Shown: in pieces, positions 58,101 through 64,000 of the stretch
Position numbering within the stretch: position 1 is the first letter of the stretch
Layout: every line of letters starts with the position of its first letter
Assembly: GCA_964627305.1 (NCBI GenBank)
Contig: CAZVHP010000002.1
Location: 1 to 64,000, forward strand
Source: WJKG01 sp964627305
GTDB taxonomy: Bacteria > Zixibacteria > MSB-5A5 > GN15 > FEB-12
Direction: 5' to 3'
DNA length: 64,000 nucleotides
Made by a program: the position numbers and the translations under genes
Notes under the pieces: generated by a model
What the model saw: only the letters and a program-made list of their open reading frames with translations
What the model was told of the DNA's origin: nothing
The model's database searches: none

Positions 58101-59762
58101 TCACATCTGCCGCAGGAACTCGAGTTCGTACAAGGTTCGGGCCAGGCGGCGATTCTGCCAGCCGGTCAGCAGGTAGTTGATTAGCAGCATCATGCCCAGC
58201 ATAATCGTCCAGACGATGTAATTGCCGTAGCCGATCGCGGACACGATTGCAAATGGAATGACCGGCACGATGGCCAGGAAGAACGAGGCCACATTGCGTC
58301 CGGATGAGCCGGAGGCGTTTTTCTCCGCCGAGAATGGCAGCCCGGCGGCGGCCAGGTTTATGAGAGTCAGCACGGTCAGTACGATTGCATACAGAAGCGC
58401 GGCATGCATGAGAGCATGGACGAGGTGATCAAAGGCCCACCAGTAGATGCCGATCACCATCACCATAGCCGGCGCCATGAAGACCGTTTGCACAATCCGT
58501 TTGCCAGCCAGCATGAGCTGTCGGCGGTCGCAGGGTGTGGTGTGGAATACCCATGATGCCGCAGCATGGCTTGAAAAGCCTACCGCTCCCTGGAAGATCA
58601 TCGGCATTATGGCAAAGGCGAGGACGATAAAGAAGTTGGAACGGGTCGATTCCGCCGCAGCAATCGTGAACGGGTCGGGTATTTGCATCCCGTCCTTCCA
58701 TCCGAGGAACAGATACAGGATCACCAGCGGAATGGCCGACAGTATCGCGAGGCGGAACTTGATGTCATGCTTGAAATGTGACCACGTGAGCAGGAGCACG
58801 GCGCGGTCCTCCGGTCGGGTCGTCCCTACCAGCCGTTGTACCCAGGGCGTGCGGGGTGCGCCCCCTGAGGACCTGATGGCCGATTTTTCGGGAGTCGTTT
58901 TCTGTTCGCTGAGCGACTCAGCGTAGCCCAGCGAGAGGTTCGCCATTCCCAGCCGGATCAGCAGGCCGAAACCGAGGGTGGCGCCGATAGCCAGCACGAT
59001 GTCCACCGCATCGGCCCGGCCGGTGGCCAAGCGGTACCAGCCCATAAACCAGTCAGGGGGGAGAAGGCGCATCCACCAGGCGCTGCCCAGATCAAGCCCT
59101 TCTAACACATCCCTGAGTTTGTCGGTAAACGCGAAGTAGGCGCCGTAGGCCAGGAGCATGAAGACCAGTTGTACGTAGCCGAGGATGCGCTCCATGCGTC
59201 CGCGACCGAATGTGTTCATCAGCAGAGTGTACAGGTTCATCACGACGACTGCCCCGAACAGGCAGGCTGCGCTGTAGCTGGCTACCAGCAGCACGGTGTG
59301 GCCGAAGCCGCCTGCGAACAGCATCACCAGGGTCGGAATGAGGGAGAGTGACGCGGTCAATATGGCCACATAGGTTAACAGGTGCAGCATCTTGGCAAGC
59401 CAGAAGGTACGAGAGCTGACGGGATGTGGGGCAATGACATGGTAGTCGTCGGGCGAGATCAGTATGTTGCTAAATTCGAGGAGTACCTGGAAGGCCACGA
59501 ACAGCATGGCGGCAGTTGCTCCCAGTACGATGGCACCGGGCTTGTCCGGCAGGAGGGCGAGCAGGGAGATCATGATGCTGAACATGACATTCACCAGCAG
59601 GACAACCAGCATCGGCGGGAAACTGCTTTTTTTGGATCCGGAGAAGTCCCAGGGGTTGTTGGCGCCGCGCCAGTCCATGCGCAGCGAGGCTCGCAGCAGG
59701 GTGCGCACCTGGTGCCAGTCGACAGTTTGGGGCTGCCCCGTGGTGTGCGATCGCTCAGCCAT
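58101..59762 (-). CDS. ABC-2-type exporter permease
   Basis: This is a 553-residue membrane protein with about twelve hydrophobic segments in two groups (residues about 50-260 and 380-545), separated by a soluble stretch. It has no ATP-binding motifs. Its start overlaps the 3' end of the ATPase gene by 8 bp, so the two are co-translated. The length and layout match large ABC-2 permeases of unknown substrate. The soluble region SEQKTTPEKSAIRSSGG is probably cytoplasmic. Confidence 0.85.
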   Translation of the reverse strand: MAERSHTTGQPQTVDWHQVRTLLRASLRMDWRGANNPWDFSGSKKSSFPPMLVVLLVNVMFSIMISLLALLPDKPGAIVLGATAAMLFVAFQVLLEFSNILISPDDYHVIAPHPVSSRTFWLAKMLHLLTYVAILTASLSLIPTLVMLFAGGFGHTVLLVASYSAACLFGAVVVMNLYTLLMNTFGRGRMERILGYVQLVFMLLAYGAYFAFTDKLRDVLEGLDLGSAWWMRLLPPDWFMGWYRLATGRADAVDIVLAIGATLGFGLLIRLGMANLSLGYAESLSEQKTTPEKSAIRSSGGAPRTPWVQRLVGTTRPEDRAVLLLTWSHFKHDIKFRLAILSAIPLVILYLFLGWKDGMQIPDPFTIAAAESTRSNFFIVLAFAIMPMIFQGAVGFSSHAAASWVFHTTPCDRRQLMLAGKRIVQTVFMAPAMVMVIGIYWWAFDHLVHALMHAALLYAIVLTVLTLINLAAAGLPFSAEKNASGSSGRNVASFFLAIVPVIPFAIVSAIGYGNYIVWTIMLGMMLLINYLLTGWQNRRLARTLYELEFLRQM

Positions 59763-60564
59763 CGCCGCGCTCGGTCTTCTGGCCCCCGCTTTCGGCCCGT
59801 ATGATTTGCACGATGCGACGGGCCTGATCGTCGCTGTCGGCGGCGCCTGTCAGGTGCCCGAAGGCCTGATCGAGGGAGGTCAGCCCGGTTGTCTCGGCGA
59901 CGTCTTTGGGTGTTCCGGTGAGCAATTGACGGCCGTGGTCGATGATGAGTAGCCGGTCCACGAGGCGTTCCACGACCTCCAGAATGTGGCTGCAGAAGAT
60001 CACGGCTTTGCCCGAGCGGGCTGATTCGCGAATGATTTGTTTGAACACGGCCACAGCGTTGGCATCCAGTCCGGAGAATGGCTCATCGAGAATGATCAGA
60101 TCGGGGTCGTGAAGCAGGGCTGAGGCGATGAGAATTTTCTGTTTCATACCCTTGGAGTAGGTGCGGATGAGGTCGCCGGCGGCGTTATTAAGTTGTAATG
60201 CATCAAGTAGTTGCCCGGCCATATCGGAGATTCTGTCGGGGGGCATGTGATGCAGGTTACCGACCAGTTCGAGGTATTCTCGCCCGGACAGGGTTTCATA
60301 CAGGGCACACGACTCCGGGACATAGCCGATGCGGCTTTTGTAGTCCACCTGTCCGAATGACAGCGGCTGCCCGTTGAAGAGGATTTTGCCGTCGGTTGGC
60401 CGGAGCATGCCCAGCATCATTTTGATAGTGGTGGTTTTTCCGGCCCCGTTAGGTCCCAGCAGGGCAAAGACTTCGCCCGGTTTCACGCCAAAGGACAGGG
60501 TGTCAACAGCCCGATGCGATCCGAAGTCGCGTATCAGCGATTGCACTTCGATTACGTAGCTCAA
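59755..60564 (-). CDS. ABC transporter ATP-binding protein
   Basis: This is a 269-residue ATPase. Walker A is GPNGAGKTTT, the signature is YSKGMKQKI, Walker B is LIILDEPFSGLD and the switch His is CSHILE. It drives the ABC-2 permease encoded next to it. A TTG at 60564 with upstream AAGGAAAG gives the typical N-terminus SYVIEVQSLIRDFG; an open frame to 60639 adds a non-homologous stretch. It is divergent from the large repeat protein across 522 bp. Confidence 0.92.
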   Translation of the reverse strand: MSYVIEVQSLIRDFGSHRAVDTLSFGVKPGEVFALLGPNGAGKTTTIKMMLGMLRPTDGKILFNGQPLSFGQVDYKSRIGYVPESCALYETLSGREYLELVGNLHHMPPDRISDMAGQLLDALQLNNAAGDLIRTYSKGMKQKILIASALLHDPDLIILDEPFSGLDANAVAVFKQIIRESARSGKAVIFCSHILEVVERLVDRLLIIDHGRQLLTGTPKDVAETTGLTSLDQAFGHLTGAADSDDQARRIVQIIRAESGGQKTERGDG

Positions 60565-61086
60565 CAGGCTTTCCTTCCATTGGGTGTTGTCCCGTGATGC
60601 TGCAAGATAGCCGGTTGGGTTTGTGTTCACAACTCTCAACTACGGCCCAGAGAGAGGTTTCGTTTCATTTGCCGGAGGGTTGGGGGCGGCAATCTGATCC
60701 AAAAAGTGCCGGAGAATCAAGGTGTTAGGGCAGCTTTCAGCTTGACTTATGCCGGTTTGTCACTTACCATAAGCTTGGACGAAAAGTGTTCAATCGGCTG
60801 TTTTTGGCGCTTTGCACTTGAGGGATTGTTGGGGAGTGCGAAAGTTGCAGCTGAGTGAGCCGTGCAGGTAGACGCACGATCAGGTAATTGACAGACAGGG
60901 AGAGTATATGGACGGTTGTTCACGTCCCGCCGTATATCACAACACACATGTAAATACATTGTCAATACACAGAGCGAGGTTTTGTGCCTGTTTCGTTGCA
61001 CGAAGGCGTCAAGCTGCTCCGGGTATTTGAAGGACAACAGACAGGAAGCGAATCGACAATCCGATAATTGCAGGGGATCTGACAGA
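60565..61086. other. Divergent intergenic region
   Basis: There is no supported gene here. It must carry the promoters of the ABC operon (minus) and the repeat protein (plus). No clean -35/-10 pair with 16-18 bp spacing was found. Confidence 0.4.
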
Positions 61087-64000
61087 ATGGTTCGGAAAAC
61101 TCCCACACTGACTCTCTTGATCGCATTGATAGCGATCATCATGGCGGCGAGCGTCATGGCACAGAAAGAAGAAACGCCGAGCCAGGCGCTCTACTATGAC
61201 CCTTACAACGGCAACGAACCCCCTGGCCCGCCACCGAACTACGGTTCGGTGGATTCCATTTATTTCCACGGTGTTCCGACGTATCCGGACTTGCTTGCAA
61301 ACGATTCCGGAGGGTATTACATCTACCGCGACCCGTCGTGTGGCAAATGGCATGTTGCGAATTTTCTCTATTCGCGCGGCAACTCGCTTGAGCAGTTCCA
61401 CGGTTCAATTCTTGCCATTCTCGATCAGGCCCCGACTCCCGATGTGAACATCTGGCCAATGGGCTTCGAGTTATCCGGCAACCTCAAGCAGAATGATCGT
61501 TGGGGCTGGGCCAAGTGGCCGGATTCTATCGCGCCGAACCTGTATGAGATCTGGTGGGATGTTACCATCGATTACACCAAGCCCCACGACACCGGTGACT
61601 TCCGGGACACTCTCGCCATAACTATTGCCGGCATGGCTATTGATTTCAATATCTGGTCATCCGGACACGGCGTTCCGTTCGGTCCCGACCAAGTCTATCT
61701 GGGCGAGAACCTCGTGCGGCTGTCCGATGTCCCCGGCTTTGTCGATTTCTTTCCAGGCATCTCCGATCAATACCAAGTCAACGCTCCTGACGGTGATCCC
61801 AATACCAGCCGCTTCTCCGCAGTAAGCCTCCCGGGTGAGACCTACAACGTCAATGGTCTGATTCTTCCCGGGACAACTTACGGAGACCGATATTCCGGGA
61901 GTTGGGTATATTCGGCGAACGGTTTGCAGTTCTCGACGCAATTTGGCGCCTGTAGTCAGCCCCCGAATTTCGTCGATGACAATCACACCGCGGCTCGATC
62001 CATTTGTCTCGGCACCACCGTTTATGATACGCTCGTGGCCACTGACCCTAACCCAAACGACACCCTTCAGATGTACCTGCTCTCAGGCCCCGGCACACTG
62101 ACCAGCGCAGCTTCGACATCACCTGTCTACGGGTTCTATGAGTTCACCCCGAGCGCCAGCGGTCTGTACGAGGTCGTCTTCGTTGTCGAGGATGGTACTG
62201 GCTTGTCCGATACGGTTACCGTAACCTATGATATAACAGTCAATTCTCCCCCGCAGGTCACGCTGCCGGACAGTGCGCTGTTTTTGTGCAGCCCGGCGGA
62301 AATCTGTCTTCCCGTCGATATATTCGATGCTGACTGCGATGTGGTATCCGTCACGACGAATCTCGGTACGTACACGGGTACGCAGAGCATGTTTGATCAG
62401 ATTGGGCGACTGAACGATCTGGGCGCGACGGTCACACAGGTCGGTGGCGGCGCACCCGGTCAGACGCTGCTCACGGCGGCGGACTGGGTCGGCTCAGTTA
62501 ACTCTCAGACGGGGGTATCGGTCAGCCTGCCGAACTTCGTGTTCGCCTCGACCGTGGTCAATACCGGGTCTTTCCCCTCCGGCCTCGGCCACGCGCAGGC
62601 GTCCGGCCAACTGCTGGGTGCTCCGACAGATCTCACGTTTACGCTTCCCGGCCCCGGTGGCCCGGATGGAGGCGATGGTGATGGTTCGTGTGACTTTTCC
62701 ACCGGCAAGTGGGTGACGGTCGGGTTCCCGCAGATGATCACTACCTGTAACGGGGCCAATACAGACTTTGTTATCTTCACCAATACTGCCTCAACGGGCA
62801 CGGCGCGTGTCATCTTCCGCGCCAACGGTACGCCCGTTGACACCGTTGTGCTCACCGTTCCGGGCGGTACAGCCGGATCCGGCATGGGGGGCATTACGCT
62901 CGATCTGCCGGATGGACTGACGTTCAATGAGGTCTATATCAAGAATATCTCGGGCAGTTTCGAAGTCGATGCCTTCGCTGCTCGTGTAGCTCCCTCGAGC
63001 ACGACCTCCGACATCTGTTTCTGGGCGGACACCTCCGGCGTCTACCAGATCACCGTGACTGCGACAGATGCCTGCGGCAACATCGGGGTCGGGACGGGGA
63101 CGGTGAATGTGACGCTGAACAGTGCGCCGGTTGTCAACGCAGGCGCGGATCTGAACCTGTTCGTCTGTGAATTTGAAGAGATCTGCTTTGGCGTCGGTAT
63201 TTCCGACCCGGATGACAACCTTGTGACCAGCTTCATCCACTCCGGCCCCGGCACGCTTTCCGGCGGTCAGGTGTGCTTCACCCCGACCGGTAGCGGTGCT
63301 CATACGATAGTGGTTGGCGCTACCGACGACTGCGGCCTGAGCAGCTATGACACTGTCGTTGTAACGGTGACAAAGAACAGCGCGCCTGTGGCCACTGATC
63401 CACAGCCGGTGACGCTGTTCCTTTGCGAGTCCGAGCTGCTTTGCCACACGTTCGCGGCCACTGATCCCAATGGTGGTATGCTGGCCTGGACGCTGCTGAG
63501 CGGCCCCGGTTCGATAACGACTGCGGGAGAGTACTGCTTCACTCCTGATATCTCTGGTAGCTATACGGCCACCGTCGCGGTCATGGATTCGTGCGGTCTG
63601 GCCGACACGACATCGATCACGTACCATATCACGATAAATACGCCTCCGATGGCGGTCGATCCGTCGCAAACGTTCGAGCTGTTCCAGTGTGATCCCGATC
63701 AGGTGTGCTACCAGTTTGTCGCCAATGACAATGAGGGGGGCACATTGGTCTGGAGTTTACTGGACGGTCCGGCCGGGGCGACGATCGGCGCGAGCGGACA
63801 GGCCTGCTTCACGCCGGATCAAACCGGCATCTATACTTTGACAGTGCAGGTGGCCGATTCCTGCGGCGCGGCGGACACGGCTGATGTCACATTCGATATC
63901 GAGTTGAACGCGGCCCCGACTGTGGCCTTGGGGGCGGATACATCGCTGCTGCTGTGCGGCCCGGAGGAGATCTGCGTTGACTACACAGTCGATGATGCCA
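61087..64000 (+). CDS. Large secreted protein with cysteine-bearing Ig-like repeats, 3' truncated
   Basis: ATG 61087 follows AGGGGA. The frame stays open to the right edge (971 codons and continuing). Residues 1-25 are a signal peptide (TLTLLIALIAIIMAASVMA). Residues about 30-310 are an unrecognised N-terminal region. From about 62230 on there are Ig-like repeats of 86-89 residues with the core LFLCxxEEIC ... SGPG ... CFTPxxSGxYT...DxCG, at about 62280, 63157, 63415, 63679 and 63946. The four Cys per repeat probably form disulfides. An insert of about 200 residues with jelly-roll-like character (GKWVTVGFPQMITTC ... NEVYIKNISGSFEVDAF) separates the first two repeats. Its role as a surface or matrix protein is inferred. 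Confidence 0.88.
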   Translation, partial: MVRKTPTLTLLIALIAIIMAASVMAQKEETPSQALYYDPYNGNEPPGPPPNYGSVDSIYFHGVPTYPDLLANDSGGYYIYRDPSCGKWHVANFLYSRGNSLEQFHGSILAILDQAPTPDVNIWPMGFELSGNLKQNDRWGWAKWPDSIAPNLYEIWWDVTIDYTKPHDTGDFRDTLAITIAGMAIDFNIWSSGHGVPFGPDQVYLGENLVRLSDVPGFVDFFPGISDQYQVNAPDGDPNTSRFSAVSLPGETYNVNGLILPGTTYGDRYSGSWVYSANGLQFSTQFGACSQPPNFVDDNHTAARSICLGTTVYDTLVATDPNPNDTLQMYLLSGPGTLTSAASTSPVYGFYEFTPSASGLYEVVFVVEDGTGLSDTVTVTYDITVNSPPQVTLPDSALFLCSPAEICLPVDIFDADCDVVSVTTNLGTYTGTQSMFDQIGRLNDLGATVTQVGGGAPGQTLLTAADWVGSVNSQTGVSVSLPNFVFASTVVNTGSFPSGLGHAQASGQLLGAPTDLTFTLPGPGGPDGGDGDGSCDFSTGKWVTVGFPQMITTCNGANTDFVIFTNTASTGTARVIFRANGTPVDTVVLTVPGGTAGSGMGGITLDLPDGLTFNEVYIKNISGSFEVDAFAARVAPSSTTSDICFWADTSGVYQITVTATDACGNIGVGTGTVNVTLNSAPVVNAGADLNLFVCEFEEICFGVGISDPDDNLVTSFIHSGPGTLSGGQVCFTPTGSGAHTIVVGATDDCGLSSYDTVVVTVTKNSAPVATDPQPVTLFLCESELLCHTFAATDPNGGMLAWTLLSGPGSITTAGEYCFTPDISGSYTATVAVMDSCGLADTTSITYHITINTPPMAVDPSQTFELFQCDPDQVCYQFVANDNEGGTLVWSLLDGPAGATIGASGQACFTPDQTGIYTLTVQVADSCGAADTADVTFDIELNAAPTVALGADTSLLLCGPEEICVDYTVDDA

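Overview
The window reads as one high-GC, gene-dense bacterial chromosome segment. It is probably from the FCB superphylum and most like candidate phylum Zixibacteria. That placement is an inference from large secreted proteins ending in dockerin type I repeats of the NVSDMTYLIAHLF kind, a T9SS-type C-terminal sorting domain, and many short palindromic intergenic repeats. No 16S rRNA or tRNA gene is present to confirm it. Promoters of the TTGACA-N17-TATAAT kind are easy to find, and most genes have a GGAG-type ribosome binding site. A smaller set appears leaderless.

Region by region: 1-13.3 kb is a run of exported proteins: a giant Ig-like/cadherin repeat protein (cut by the left edge, with near-identical 291-bp tandem repeats), a BNR/sialidase-like protein, a subtilisin-family protease with PKD and cohesin-like domains, and a T9SS-sorted protein. 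The first three end in dockerin repeats. 13.5-18.7 kb holds a GH35-like enzyme, gamma-glutamyltransferase and an exported bactofilin-like membrane protein. 18.97-26.25 kb is a likely operon for envelope and peptidoglycan turnover: membrane GGDEF diguanylate cyclase, NagZ, AnmK, SpoIID/LytB protein, OmpA/TSP3 porin-like protein and a 2H phosphoesterase. 26.5-29 kb has a glycosyltransferase and UDP-GlcNAc 2-epimerase. They are followed by a small inserted segment with a frameshifted DUF3800 gene between 15-bp direct repeats. 29.9-36.7 kb holds CoaX, a VWA lipoprotein, TM2, DUF116, GNAT, TlpA, ThyX, a hypothetical protein, repeat elements and a dead J-domain gene.

37-46.5 kb is an oxidative-stress region: bacterioferritin, catalase, a selenocysteine-type peroxiredoxin (in-frame TGA at the peroxidatic Cys position followed by a SECIS-like hairpin), a PerR-type regulator and a thioredoxin-like protein. 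Four similar 15-bp operator candidates sit beside perR, katA and the peroxiredoxin gene. An ECF sigma factor / Ser-Thr kinase pair lies in the middle of this region. 46.5-55 kb is a metal-handling island: a His-rich protein, a TonB-dependent receptor, a Cys-rich small protein, and a CzcB/CzcA-type adaptor and RND pump, with a palindromic operator candidate at the first promoter. 55-60.6 kb has an octaheme HAO-like cytochrome, class I FbaB aldolase and an ABC exporter. From 61.1 kb a second large exported repeat protein runs off the right edge.

The strongest points for a second look are the Sec-peroxiredoxin, the PerR regulon with leaderless and operator-overlapped promoters, the DUF3800 insertion, the metal island and the repeat families.
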